A stretch of DNA of 64,000 bases, taken from IMG/VR virus record IMGVR_UViG_3300046170_000519, positions 62,001 through 126,000 of that record, one strand, 5' to 3'. Under the pieces are notes generated by a model, which searched no databases, was not told where the DNA came from, and saw only the letters and a program-made list of their open reading frames with translations. The translations under genes were made by a program, and so were the position numbers. The DNA comes from a virus. This document shows positions 48,677 to 58,800 of this stretch, piece after piece (position 1 is the stretch's first letter; every line of letters begins with the position of its first letter).

Positions 48677-50209
48677 TTAAATTGGCAAAGTTTCGGCTCC
48701 ATTGCCCAGCTCAAGCTCATTCATGTTTTGAGAGGCTTGAACAATATCAACTAAATCGCCATGATCCTTAATCCTAAAGTTATCAAATTCAAAATTAACA
48801 TAATTTTTTTTATGAGTTCCATCTGGCATTTCAACTAAATTTTGAGCTCGCGCTACATCTATACCATAATTTCTAGCTTTTTCAATTTTTAAGATGTGTC
48901 TTCCGCAGAAAAAAGGGTCTGCTTCCATTTCATCAATAGTTTTATTTCTCAAAATTAACAAATGCGAGCAAAACTGCTTAATTCTATGACTTAATGAAAT
49001 TACGCTTTCATCATCAACTACCGCTTCAGAACTCCGATTTCCAACCGTACCAACACGATTAGCCTGAACACTTGTTATTAGTGAAACCATTGGGCGAGCA
49101 TTAAAAACAAGATCTCTTTGGATTAATTTTTTAAATTTATCAACCATCTCACCTACAACCTGATACTCTGTTTTGAATTTATTCGTCATTTCAAAACTAG
49201 ATTTTATATAATCAAAATTTATTATTAGAGGATTTCCTCTACCTATTTCAGAATAATAATATCTAGATATATAAGTTAAAATTTCATCTATATTTTTCCC
49301 TCCAACATTATAATAATCATACCGTATTCCATTCGATTGAATTTTTTCAATAGCTTTTTCAACCCTAGGCTTATATGATGAATCATCAGCCCAATCTCCA
49401 CTCTCTATTAGAGATAAAGGAACTCCTGAGTAGGAAGCCATCATTCTGAAAACAATTTCTTCTTCACTCATTTCTCCATTATCTAAATGAAGTATAGGAA
49501 TTTTATGTTGACCAGCTACACACATGCAGTAATGAGTTGTGAATTGAGTTTTTCCAACTCCAGATCCAGCGCAAATAATAGTTATATGCCCACCTCGAAC
49601 AAGAGAGCCGCATAAATTGTTTAAACTTTTATGAGGGCCATCTGGCCCAGAATCTTTAAAAATTGATCTATCATTAGCTCTTTCATAAATTAAATCTGGC
49701 ATAACAGAGAATAAATTAACAGCTTTTCCTGAGATATTTTCATATAATTCAATACTTTCATTATATAAAGCATCACAAGCTGAAATAATATCATCATAAG
49801 TTGAGGTAGAGCTCATGTCAGACATTGTTTTTTGAAGGCTGCCCCCCACAGAAGAAAAATGCCGACGAATGCTTAGCAGCTTTACAATTTCAGCAGAATC
49901 TTTTAAGCAATCCAAGGAAATGTTGGAAGAAAGTAAATCTATAGATTCTAAATATTGCGGTACTGAAATATTATCTTTAAAAGATAAGTTAAGCGAATTA
50001 ATGTGATGAAGAACAAGGCTAATATCAACAGCTTTATTATTATTAATTAAATCAGAAATTTGTAAAAATAAAGTTTTATGAAGAATAGAATCTTTGCTGT
50101 AAAAATCTTTTTCAGATATAAAATGAGACAAATCTGAAATAAAAAAATCTGCATGAGCTATGATGCCAGCTAAAAGATTTCTTTCTTGTTCTAAGTCATA
50201 TAATTTCAT
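48677..50209 (-). CDS. DnaB-like replicative helicase
   Basis: 510 residues, DnaB size. N-terminal domain (about 1-120: RNLLAGIIAHADFFISDLSHFISEKDFYSKDSILHKTLF), then Walker A IICAGSGVGKTQFTTHYCM (about 203-221), Walker B LIINFDYIKSSF, and a C-terminal stretch SLITSVQANR (DnaB H3-H4 region) with AEAVVDDESVISLSHRIK. It unwinds DNA at the fork in concert with the primase two nt away. The Walker B aspartate is in NFDY. Confidence 0.9.
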   Translation of the reverse strand: MKLYDLEQERNLLAGIIAHADFFISDLSHFISEKDFYSKDSILHKTLFLQISDLINNNKAVDISLVLHHINSLNLSFKDNISVPQYLESIDLLSSNISLDCLKDSAEIVKLLSIRRHFSSVGGSLQKTMSDMSSTSTYDDIISACDALYNESIELYENISGKAVNLFSVMPDLIYERANDRSIFKDSGPDGPHKSLNNLCGSLVRGGHITIICAGSGVGKTQFTTHYCMCVAGQHKIPILHLDNGEMSEEEIVFRMMASYSGVPLSLIESGDWADDSSYKPRVEKAIEKIQSNGIRYDYYNVGGKNIDEILTYISRYYYSEIGRGNPLIINFDYIKSSFEMTNKFKTEYQVVGEMVDKFKKLIQRDLVFNARPMVSLITSVQANRVGTVGNRSSEAVVDDESVISLSHRIKQFCSHLLILRNKTIDEMEADPFFCGRHILKIEKARNYGIDVARAQNLVEMPDGTHKKNYVNFEFDNFRIKDHGDLVDIVQASQNMNELELGNGAETLPI

Positions 50210-50257
50210 CTAATTTGATGATATTAACATAAAAGACATTAAATGTCAATGTCTTTA

Positions 50258-50512
50258 TTAGTTTTCTTCAGTAAAATCAACAATACCGCTCTCTGAAGAT
50301 GCGAGTAAAAAGTCTTCTAAAGATTTTCTTAACCCCATGTGGACAACTTCTGTTGCGGATTTAGAATATATAAAAGGTTTTCCGTCTTGACCAACACAAG
50401 ATAGAATAAAGCCTCTATTACTTTCAGAGTCTCCAGTTAACTCAAAAAGCTCATCGAGGAAGCTTTCTGGAATAAAAAAAGGGTTTAAGTCATCTGGATT
50501 AATATCATTCAT
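50258..50512 (-). CDS. unknown small acidic protein
   Basis: 84 residues (MNDINPDDLNPFFIPESFLDELFELTGDSESNRGFILSCVGQDGKPFIYSKSATEVVHMGLRKSLEDFL). It resembles small phage regulatory proteins by length only. It sits between a nuclease-like gene and the helicase gene. Not recognised. Confidence 0.45.
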   Translation of the reverse strand: MNDINPDDLNPFFIPESFLDELFELTGDSESNRGFILSCVGQDGKPFIYSKSATEVVHMGLRKSLEDFLLASSESGIVDFTEEN

Positions 50513-50519
50513 AGAATTG

Positions 50520-50933
50520 TTATATAAGTTTTACACCAAATTTAGCAAAAAGATTTGGAGTTATTTGATCATTTGGATATATTTCAACAAGAGTGATATC
50601 GTTAATGTTGCAAAAATCTAATTTTTGTTTATCTCTAGAGAGTTGAGAGATGTAATTAATTTTATTAAATCCGTGGAAAAAAGGGGTGTATTTTGTATGC
50701 TGTCCTCCTTGAACTTCAACAGCAACTTTCCTGTTTGAATTATAAAAATCAAAAGACATTTTGCTTCCTACGAGAGGAAACTCTTCAAAAACAACATGAT
50801 TAATCCAATATTTTTTTAAAAAATTTTTAACCGCAAATTGAAATTTACTCCTGCTAGGCGAATCCCAATCTATTAAATATTTTTTAATATTAGAAACTTT
50901 TTTTTCTCTCCCATGTAAAGATTTAAACTTCAT
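50520..50933 (-). CDS. small PD-(D/E)XK-type endonuclease
   Basis: 137 residues. MSFDFYNSNRKVAVEVQGGQHTKYTPFFHG (about 59-88) carries the D-x(n)-ExQ variant of the PD-(D/E)XK active site, and HITLVEI-type NDITLVEIYPND near the end fits the very-short-patch/DUF559-like nucleases. The N terminus is basic (MKFKSLHGREKKVSNIKKYLI). It could resolve branched DNA during replication or recombination. Confidence 0.65.
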   Translation of the reverse strand: MKFKSLHGREKKVSNIKKYLIDWDSPSRSKFQFAVKNFLKKYWINHVVFEEFPLVGSKMSFDFYNSNRKVAVEVQGGQHTKYTPFFHGFNKINYISQLSRDKQKLDFCNINDITLVEIYPNDQITPNLFAKFGVKLI

Positions 50934-50938
50934 TAAAA

Positions 50939-52669
50939 TTAATTATTAAAACTATATAAGGGTGAATTACTATATGCAATATCAGAAGAGTTTAAACTTC
51001 TCAAATATAATGCGTACGAAGATGGAGGATATGGATCTAAATTCTCAATCAAAACTTTTTTATTAATAATCATCGTTCCATCTATAACCGAATTATGATG
51101 AGATAAGAATTCTAAATTCCAAATATCTGGAAAACCATTTTTAAGAAGGTTTGATTTTAATCTTTCAAATTTAGAGTTAATATGAGAGTAATAAAGATCT
51201 TTATTATACAATTGTTTAGAATTACCCACAAAACTTTCCGAACAGCACATTTCGCAGCCAGTGTTTTTTATTAATTTTAACTGCTCGGAAATGGCATTTT
51301 CAGATGGGTGGACTGAGTAAGAAGCTAATAAAGCATAAGAGCCTTTTGAGGAGTTTAAAGAGTTAAAAAAACCTTCAGAGGTTCCATTGTGAGAAACTAA
51401 CTCAATGTTTACATAATCTAATGCAGATAAGCTTTTTGAGAAACCTTCAAAAAGTGGATCATCGAGCTTACTTTCAAATAATATAGAGACAGAAGGGTTA
51501 AAACTTTTTAAAATAGAGGGGGATTCTACTTTTAATTCTTTAATATAATTAGGAGCTTGATCAAAAACTAAAGAGGGGTCTGGATTAATTTTAAAACAAT
51601 TATCAATACTATTGATACCCATTTGGGTGAAGCACAACCTTTCTCCCCAGATCAAGTTTTTGGGATTTGGGCTATGCAAGCCAAAACCAATCACAGAGTG
51701 AGAGGCTCTGTAATTATCTAAATATATATCAAAAGCTTGATCAGCTGGGTTATTATGATCTAAGGGAATAAAATGAACATTTGAATAACCTCCAAATAAA
51801 AATTTAACATTATTAATATGTTGAGATCTAACTGGTATTACAACTTCTTTATGATTGTTGATAGCATATTGAATCGCATTACGAACAGAAAAATGATCTT
51901 TTGGCCCCTGATGACACATCAAAAAAACTTTATCACTATTTTTTACTTGCATTTCGTCATGAACAAAACCAAAAACAGATATTCTGTCACCAACAAAAGT
52001 TCCAAAAGTAATTGGTGGATGCTGCGGAAAAGGGACAGAATAATCATACTTGCTTTTGCTTGGGTCGTGATGATGATCCATGCAGGAATTTTTATATAAA
52101 GGTAGTAGTTTTTGAGATAAAAAACTTTGGTCATCGCTATAGGAAAATGTATAATTTCTTTTTGCTTTAGCCCATTTATCAATGCCATCAATCATGCTAA
52201 AAGATAAAGGAGTTTTTACTCCACACATGCCACCCATAATTGGAGACCAATGACCACTAGCATGGTCATGCATAGAATGAAGAACCTTGTCAGAGGATAT
52301 CCATTCGGTGACAGCAAATTTTTCTCTATAATTAACTAAAGAATCTGTATCCCTAAAAATAACCGCAGAAACATTTGGGTCGTCGGCAGCAAAATACCGC
52401 CAATACATCGGAGGTATTTTTGAGTCTACAACAAAAACCTCTGCCCCTGTTTTTTTAAGAGCTTCTAAATTTTTTAAATCAGGAGGGCAATAAAATCTAC
52501 ACACCCAATCTGGGTATATTTTTTTAGCTTCAAGAACGTTTTTCTCGGCACCTATTAAATATGTAGATTTCTCTCCATAGACAGAGAAGCTGATTACTTT
52601 TTTTTCTTTAACAAGAACCTCGTTAAAAATTGAAAAGTTAACTGCTGGATTTTTTAGGCTTAGGCTCAT
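50939..52669 (-). CDS. two-domain glycosyltransferase
   Basis: 576 residues. N-terminal part: KVISFSVYGEKSTYLIGAEKNVLEAKKIYPDWVCRFYCPPDL, then VIFRDTDSLVNYREKFAVTEW with the DxD motif (RDTDS, about residue 107), then GHWSPIMGGMCGVK. Middle part (residues about 215-360) has VFGFVHDEMQ and GFGLHSPNPKNLIWG. C-terminal part (about 395-576) is a degenerate GT2-like domain (VSILFESKLDDPLFEGFSKSLSALDYVNIELVSHNG) with FPDIWNLEFLSHHNSVIDGTMIINKKVL, related to the 13811 gene. The DxD of that second domain is lost. Confidence 0.68.
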   Translation of the reverse strand: MSLSLKNPAVNFSIFNEVLVKEKKVISFSVYGEKSTYLIGAEKNVLEAKKIYPDWVCRFYCPPDLKNLEALKKTGAEVFVVDSKIPPMYWRYFAADDPNVSAVIFRDTDSLVNYREKFAVTEWISSDKVLHSMHDHASGHWSPIMGGMCGVKTPLSFSMIDGIDKWAKAKRNYTFSYSDDQSFLSQKLLPLYKNSCMDHHHDPSKSKYDYSVPFPQHPPITFGTFVGDRISVFGFVHDEMQVKNSDKVFLMCHQGPKDHFSVRNAIQYAINNHKEVVIPVRSQHINNVKFLFGGYSNVHFIPLDHNNPADQAFDIYLDNYRASHSVIGFGLHSPNPKNLIWGERLCFTQMGINSIDNCFKINPDPSLVFDQAPNYIKELKVESPSILKSFNPSVSILFESKLDDPLFEGFSKSLSALDYVNIELVSHNGTSEGFFNSLNSSKGSYALLASYSVHPSENAISEQLKLIKNTGCEMCCSESFVGNSKQLYNKDLYYSHINSKFERLKSNLLKNGFPDIWNLEFLSHHNSVIDGTMIINKKVLIENLDPYPPSSYALYLRSLNSSDIAYSNSPLYSFNN

Positions 52670-54254
52670 CAGAAAAAACTATGTCATCACAATTATCTTT
52701 ACCACTGATACAAAGCCAGTGAGGGTGATTACCTTCTTCAAAATTAAATTCAGCCTCCTCTTCATAATTCTCTTTACTCGCATACAAGATACGTTTATCT
52801 AATCTTGGGGCAAAAATTTTAGGAGGAGTCTCTCTACCTTTAGCTAAAGTACAAGCCCAGAAACTAAAAGAAGAGTTGGCTCTAAAAATTGAGCGAGCAA
52901 AATAAATTCTTAAGAAATCTGGAAACCAATCAAACATGATTTCAGGTAAAACTTGAGAACCTTCTGGGTATCGCCATGCACCCCTAGCTTTTATAGTACC
53001 TTGGCTGAGTGAGTTGCCTACACCCCATTTATTCGACCAATCATCAGATGTCCACTCAATCTCTTCTGGGTTATAGCCATATTTTTCAAAAGCTTTCAAA
53101 TAAGACTTCTTTGATATAACAGAATAACCACCATTTAATTTATAGTTAACATTTGATATGTCATCACGCCGAAGATGAGCGATATCATAAGTACCTTGCT
53201 TGTCTTCCATTCGTTTATAAAGGTCTAAATTCTTAACTTCATCAGAAAATTCGTAAAGCTTTAAAACATCTGAAAGTTTCATTTCATCGAATATTTTATG
53301 ATGATAGGCTGAAACACTATCTACACAAACCCCTTGTTTGTAGTCTGTATAAGTCTGTTCGGGGTTGTCTGGGTTAACATATCGAAAATCATAAATTGGA
53401 GAACGAGAGCAAAATTCTTTAGTAGCTTCTAAACGATACTGAAAGGAATCAAAGGGCGCAATTGATTGGTTCACGCTCTTTAATAACTCAGAATCTTCTA
53501 AGATTTCATAATCTAAATTAAATAATTTAGAACCTTCCCAGTCAGACGGTAGTAAAACTTTACCGTTTAACTTTTTAGCTCTATTATGGATATAAGCATA
53601 TGTATGCATTCTGTTGCCGAATCTACCATTCCAATGGAATAAAAATACATCACCTTGCTTTCTTTTGTTTTTGGGGTCATGAAATTTATAATAATTAATG
53701 TCTTGAGATAAATTTTTGAAATACTCTTCTCGATGCTCCACGGGAACATTTTCATTAATTAATTGAGCTATTAAATCATGGTTTTTATTTTTTTTAAAAA
53801 CAGGAGAGTTGCGAACACCAGCGACAGGAGGGTTTACATCTGAATCTCCTTGGCTTGGGTCTCTGACAGGAGAGGAAGCAGGTTTTGGCAACTCTTTTTC
53901 TCCAGCCAGTAAAGAAACTAAATCTGATCTCTTGAGTTCCGCTGAAGATTTTGCTTTTGTTGTTTTTGTGGATTTGTTTTTTGGGAGTTCTTCTGGTTTT
54001 GGAATGCGGTTTTCAGGTTTTGGCGCGGTGGACGAGTTTGGCTTTTTCATCTCTGGCTCAGGCTCTTCTGAAGCACCGTCTGTAAGCATTGCAAGTAAAT
54101 CTTTTTTAGTTTTTTCTGGAGGAAACTTTAGTTTTGAATTTTCAACAGTTTCACCAACAAGAGAAGATATTAAAGAATCTTTTTTGAGTTGCTTTGTATT
54201 AATTTCTCCATCTTCAGCTGTTTTTTTTATTTTTTCTTTTTCTTTTTTATTCAT
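52638..54254 (-). CDS. GT11-like fucosyltransferase with repeat-bearing N terminus
   Basis: 538 residues. Residues about 1-170 are Lys/Pro/Ser-rich and disordered, with four copies of a short motif ((K/R)xDLxxLLxxE: KKDSLISSLVGE, KKDLLAMLTDG, KRSDLVSLLAGE, KNHDLIAQLINE). The enzyme part follows: NGRFGNRMHTYAYIHNRAK (GxxGNR donor site), DIAHLRRDDISN (HxRRDD in place of HxRRGD), and RSIFRANSSFSFWACTLAKG (SNSSFSWW-type). It is probably a fucosyltransferase whose N-terminal motifs recruit a partner, perhaps another subunit, the host membrane or the giant stalk protein. Confidence 0.72.
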   Translation of the reverse strand: MNKKEKEKIKKTAEDGEINTKQLKKDSLISSLVGETVENSKLKFPPEKTKKDLLAMLTDGASEEPEPEMKKPNSSTAPKPENRIPKPEELPKNKSTKTTKAKSSAELKRSDLVSLLAGEKELPKPASSPVRDPSQGDSDVNPPVAGVRNSPVFKKNKNHDLIAQLINENVPVEHREEYFKNLSQDINYYKFHDPKNKRKQGDVFLFHWNGRFGNRMHTYAYIHNRAKKLNGKVLLPSDWEGSKLFNLDYEILEDSELLKSVNQSIAPFDSFQYRLEATKEFCSRSPIYDFRYVNPDNPEQTYTDYKQGVCVDSVSAYHHKIFDEMKLSDVLKLYEFSDEVKNLDLYKRMEDKQGTYDIAHLRRDDISNVNYKLNGGYSVISKKSYLKAFEKYGYNPEEIEWTSDDWSNKWGVGNSLSQGTIKARGAWRYPEGSQVLPEIMFDWFPDFLRIYFARSIFRANSSFSFWACTLAKGRETPPKIFAPRLDKRILYASKENYEEEAEFNFEEGNHPHWLCISGKDNCDDIVFSDEPKPKKSSS

Positions 54255-54313
54255 TTTTAAAATAGATTATACTTTTATGGTAATTTTTAAAATTAAATTT
54301 TCTAAAATAATTA

Positions 54314-55414
54314 TTACAAACTTAATATTTCTTCCTTTATCATATCAAATATATACTCCCTTAAGTTATCGTCAGATTCAAGTATATCAAGAAGTTTATT
54401 TTCTCCTTGAATTTTTTCTGGAAGCTCTAATTTTTTAAGCTCTAACTTCTTTCTGAGGTCTTCATCGATAGAGATCCAAGCCCCTTTCTGCTCCAGAAAA
54501 CCCCAGTTTTTCATTAAGTCTACCAGCTCTTTTTCGACCCATATAGAATTCCCATCTTTTCTTCCGTATCGAATTGGATATTTTACGCAAGCCCCTGTTT
54601 TTTCATTAACGCTTTTTCTAAAAATTATTTTACAATAATGACCAATTGGATCACCTTTATCTTCGAGTCTGGAAGCTGAAGGGTTGGTGTACATTATCTC
54701 AGTTGAGTATCTCTCTTGAAATTCTAATATAAAATTAGCATAATGTTTGATTGCATTCCCTCCAGCCTGTTTTACTTTCGGTCCACCTCTTGAAGCATAT
54801 GGATTAGTCGCGACTTCAACTCTAACTTGAGATGTTAAAATTAACATATGACCCATTTTAGTCAAAGGTAATATAACTTTTTTCAAGAAGACGGAAGTTA
54901 TAAGAGCTCCTCCAGCAACCTGCTCGCTATCTTCAAAAGCTTTTTCATAATCAATCAAGCGGCACAGAGCATCAACACTGTCAATAATAAATAAATATTT
55001 TTTATTTTCAGGATTATTGGATATTAATTCCCTTAACAACTCAAAAACTTTTTCGTACACATTACAATCAAATCTAAAAAATTTATCTGGACTTTGGTCA
55101 ACCCCGCATCGAGACAGTAATTCTTTGCTTAATCGACCTTCACTTTTAACATAAATCACCATTCCATCTTTTTTAAAATGATTTTGAAAATTTTTAGCAA
55201 CAGTTAGAGCGCAGCTAGTCTTTCCTCCTTCATTAACACCAGTAAAACGATGAGCTCCAGAGCAAAAACCTCCATTGAGGGCTAAATCTAAATGGAGACT
55301 GCCTGTTGGGATTTTATAATCTAATTCTTGATGGTTGTTATAGTGATACTTTGAATTAGATTTATCATTCAAAAAGTTTTCAATTAAAGATAAGGAGTGA
55401 TTAGTTGTTGTCAT
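54314..55414 (-). CDS. RecA/UvsX-like recombinase
   Basis: 366 residues. Walker A is RFTGVNEGGKTSCALTVAKNF (about 56-76; G-x4-GKTS), with a Walker B-like KYLFIIDSVDALCRL. The L1 region (SEQVAGGALITSVFLKK) and KMGHMLILTSQVRVEVATNPYASRGGPKVKQAGGNAIKHYANFILEFQ with the L2-type GGNAIKHYANF block follow. The C-terminal 60 residues are helical and acidic. It should promote strand exchange in recombination-dependent replication. It overlaps the gene at 55401 by 14 nt. Confidence 0.88.
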   Translation of the reverse strand: MTTTNHSLSLIENFLNDKSNSKYHYNNHQELDYKIPTGSLHLDLALNGGFCSGAHRFTGVNEGGKTSCALTVAKNFQNHFKKDGMVIYVKSEGRLSKELLSRCGVDQSPDKFFRFDCNVYEKVFELLRELISNNPENKKYLFIIDSVDALCRLIDYEKAFEDSEQVAGGALITSVFLKKVILPLTKMGHMLILTSQVRVEVATNPYASRGGPKVKQAGGNAIKHYANFILEFQERYSTEIMYTNPSASRLEDKGDPIGHYCKIIFRKSVNEKTGACVKYPIRYGRKDGNSIWVEKELVDLMKNWGFLEQKGAWISIDEDLRKKLELKKLELPEKIQGENKLLDILESDDNLREYIFDMIKEEILSL

Positions 55415-55802
55415 GATGATTTTTGCGATCTGAGAAAAAATTTCTAAAAGTTTTTTTGGATTTTACAGTATAATTAGAAACTTCAGTTATATCTCGTTTG
55501 AATTTTAATGGTTTATAAGGTTTTGGCTGCCAATGAAAACGTTTCCATTGTTTTTTAAGGAAGTATTTCCAATAGTAATTCTTTTTGTCAAAAAATAAAG
55601 CTAAAGATGGAATTCTTCCATTTTTACACTGGGCATTTTCCAGACTTAATGTTTGCCAGAAAGATTCACTAGGATAAAGTCCATATATCTTCTTAAATAA
55701 AACAGTCTCTTTTTTCCAGAAGGTTTTCGCCGAAAGAGACCTGCCATCTTTCGGGCAAATTAAAATACGAGAAATAACATCTTTATAATTAAAATTATTC
55801 AA
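55401..55802 (-). CDS. unknown small basic protein
   Basis: 133 residues. FNYKDVISRILICPKDGRSLSAKTFWKKETVLFKKIYGLYPSESFWQTLSLENAQCKNGRIPSLALFFDKKNYYWKYFLKKQWKRFHWQPKPYKPLKFKRD. Aromatic and Lys-rich, ending in KNHHDNN. It is upstream of and coupled to the RecA-like gene, so a recombination accessory role (as UvsY-type mediators) is possible; no sequence similarity is claimed. Confidence 0.5.
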   Translation of the reverse strand: MNNFNYKDVISRILICPKDGRSLSAKTFWKKETVLFKKIYGLYPSESFWQTLSLENAQCKNGRIPSLALFFDKKNYYWKYFLKKQWKRFHWQPKPYKPLKFKRDITEVSNYTVKSKKTFRNFFSDRKNHHDNN

Positions 55803-55851
55803 AATAGAATTTGTATTCTATCAAAAAAATATAAAAAAATCAAGAAAAAAA

Positions 55852-58800
55852 TTAGCTAGTTATCTCTTTGCAGTGGTAAGCGTTATTCGCTGAAGTTCCC
55901 TTCATATTAGTGTAATCCTCATGATTGCTGATGACCACTCTTTCTGATGGAGCTTCTAGGCAGGTAATTGTGTCCCTCCCTTCATTATTATAATCAATAG
56001 CCATAGATTGATTACCCATAGAGTGGACAACAGAACATTGACCATACCATTCTTTTATATTACCTGCACCCGACTCAGTCGTAAATCCCATCTGTAATTC
56101 GGCCTCTAATTTGTGTGTTACGAGGCAATTTTCTCCTGCTGTAAGAAGATCATCTATATATTGATCGATTGCAGCTTCACATTCTAGAGCAGAATGCAAT
56201 AATCCATGATTACCTTCGGTGAACATGCAAGCATTCTGGTTACCTTGGCTGCAAAGATATTCTGTATATGTTGTGGTATTAAAATTTGGATCGCTCTTAT
56301 GTTGAACTTTTGCTTTTTCTATATAAAACTGATCTAAAATAGTTGTAGCAATGTCAGCTATATGCCTAATTGTTGAAATTAATTGTTTAGGGCTAGCTTC
56401 TACAGTTTCACCTGCGACAGCATCAAAATATGAAAGCCCTTGGCAGCCCAAGCTAGAGTTAAATGGACATTCACCGCTCTCATTCAAAGAGTTTCCATAA
56501 GCCATTAAAGCTTCTAAAGTTGTTAAACCAGAGAGGTCTTCCTTGCGAAGAGAATTTAATGGGTTTGACTGTGTCATTATTAATGTCAAATTACATCCTT
56601 CCATTGTCATCTCATAGTTAACTGTTTGAATAAGACAGTTCCCACTTGTAGGGTTAAAATAATCAGCATTTCCATCATCACCCGTACATTTGAAAAGACC
56701 AAAACTACCTGAAGAGCTACCCGAAATAGGCATGTCGATAAATTGACTATTCATTCTTAAGAATTGATTGCCGACAAGAAAATCAATTTGAACTATTCCT
56801 TGCCCCCTGCAAGCATTGAAAGACATCACGGAAAGTAAAACCTTTAAACTTCCTTGAGCTCCCCACTGCACTGGTGGCTCAAAGCCATATTTTTTATTAT
56901 CGTCTTTATTATACATTGTAAGAGTCTGAGGGTCATTGCATTGACAACCTATTTTTGGACCGTTACAATCTTGAACTTGAGCACTATCCAATTCGTTGCA
57001 GAAAGCTTCAAGAGTATTACCTTCCTTAAGATATTCACACAAATCTCCATTGTCACCGACAATATCTTTTAAGTCTGTAGCTTGAGTAGTATATATGTAA
57101 TAAAAAGCCGATTTTTCATGATCTTTTTCTTTTTTATCATCATCACCTTCGCTCGGACAAGCTTCATCCACTGCACACCTGAAGCCCGTAACTCCGCACT
57201 CTGTTGTATTTCGTATGATTTCAGGCTCAACAGTCTGCTCATATGGATCTTCAGATGTATCTAGACAATTGTAAGTCATATTGCTAATATTATCAAGTTC
57301 AGAGATATTAGTTATCTCGCTTAACTCATCACACATCTCTTGTGAGCCATCTGCCATGTTGCCGTCTTCATCGACATCACAACACTCTTCCGTATCTTTT
57401 AAGCTCCAATTTAAAACCTCTACTTGAATTTTACCTTCCTGCGTTAACTCGTACTCACGATTTTTTGTGTTTAGTTTGATGATAGCTGTTTCCGTACAAT
57501 TACAATCCTCCCAAAGACACCCACCACAACAGTCAGAACCATCATTATCACCATTTGATGTATCTGTACCAGCAGGAGCTGTATCTGTGCCAACAGGAGA
57601 TGTATCTGTGCCAACAGGAGATGTATCTGTGCCATCACCTTCTCCACTAGTATCTGTGGATTCTCCAGCTGTATCTGTACTTTCTGCTGCTGTATCTGTA
57701 CTTTCGGGAGCTGTATCTGAGGGTTGTGGGCTTGTATTTGTTAATTGTGGGCTTGTGTTTGTTGATTTATAACTAGTATCTGTAGATTTAGATTTAGAGG
57801 TATCTGATGGATCAGGACTGTCTGTGGAATTCCCTACCGTTGGTGTTTCGGCGCCATGAGTTGGTGTTCCTTTAGGATCTGTTGGTGTTTCAGGATCTGT
57901 TGGTGTTTCAGGATCCGTTGGTGTTTCAGGATCAGTTGGTGTTTCGGGATCCGTTGGTGTTTCAGGATCCGTTGGTGTAAGCGGATCGGTTTGAGATTCC
58001 GTTGGTGTAAGCGGATCGGTTTGAGATTCCGTTGGTGTAAGCGGATCAGTTTGAGATTCCGTTGGTGTAGGCGGATCAGTTTGAGATTCCGTTGGTGTAG
58101 GCGGATCAGTTTGAGATTCCGTTGGTGTAGGCGGATCAGTTTCAGATTCTGTTGGTGTGGGAGGATCAGTTTCAGATTCTGTTGGTGTGGGAGGATCAGT
58201 TTGAGATTCCGTTGATGTGGGGGGATCCGTTTGAGTTTCCGTTGGTGTGGGAGGATCCGTTGGAGTATCTGTTTTGGTTTCAGATTCTGTATTTGTGTGA
58301 GTCTCTGTTTTTGTTTCAGATTCTGTATTTGTGTGAGTCTCTGTTTTTGTTGGAGTATCTGTTTTTGTTTCAGATTCTGTATTTGTCTTAGTTTCTGTAT
58401 TTGTCTTAGTTTCTGTTTTTGTTTCAGATTCTGTATTTGTGTGAGTCTCTGTTTCTGTTAGGGTATCTGTTTTTGTTTCAGATTCTGTATTTGTGTGAGT
58501 CTCTGTTTCTGTTAGGGTATCTGTTTTTGTTTCAGATGCTGTATTTGTGTGAGTTTTTGTCTCTGTACCAGTTTTAGTTTCTGTATAAGAGCCAGTTTCT
58601 GTTTCAGTTTGAGAAACTGTTGCTGTTTCTGTTTTAGTTTCAGTAGCTGTATCTGTTTCGGTTTTAGTTTTGCTTGGGCTTTTGGTATCTGTCGGAGTAG
58701 GGCAAGCACAAACCTTTCTCCAAGTAACATATTCTCCATCATCATGCAGATATTCTATTTGATCGCATGCTTTTTTGTATTCTTGACCGTAACTATCGGA

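Larger units (their letters stand above)
57562..58690 (-). repeat. tandem-repeat stalk region
   Basis: A 1.1 kb stretch of in-frame tandem repeats inside the giant gene. Three nested types: 21-nt units coding TDTSPVG (about 57562-57645), 18-nt and 30-nt units (next entries), and alternating-Thr units built on TETKT/THTNTESETKTDT (about 58262-58690). All unit lengths are multiples of three, so copy-number change keeps the frame. Confidence 0.85.

Noticed and set aside
57856-58461. Long plus-strand frames rich in Cys, Trp and Arg opposite the repeats
   Set aside because: They are antisense shadows of the repeat-coding minus strand; their composition follows directly from the repeats.
57875-58690. 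Short regular repeats that could suggest a CRISPR array
   Set aside because: The units are tandem with no spacers between them, lie inside a long open frame, and have lengths divisible by three that code Thr-rich peptides.
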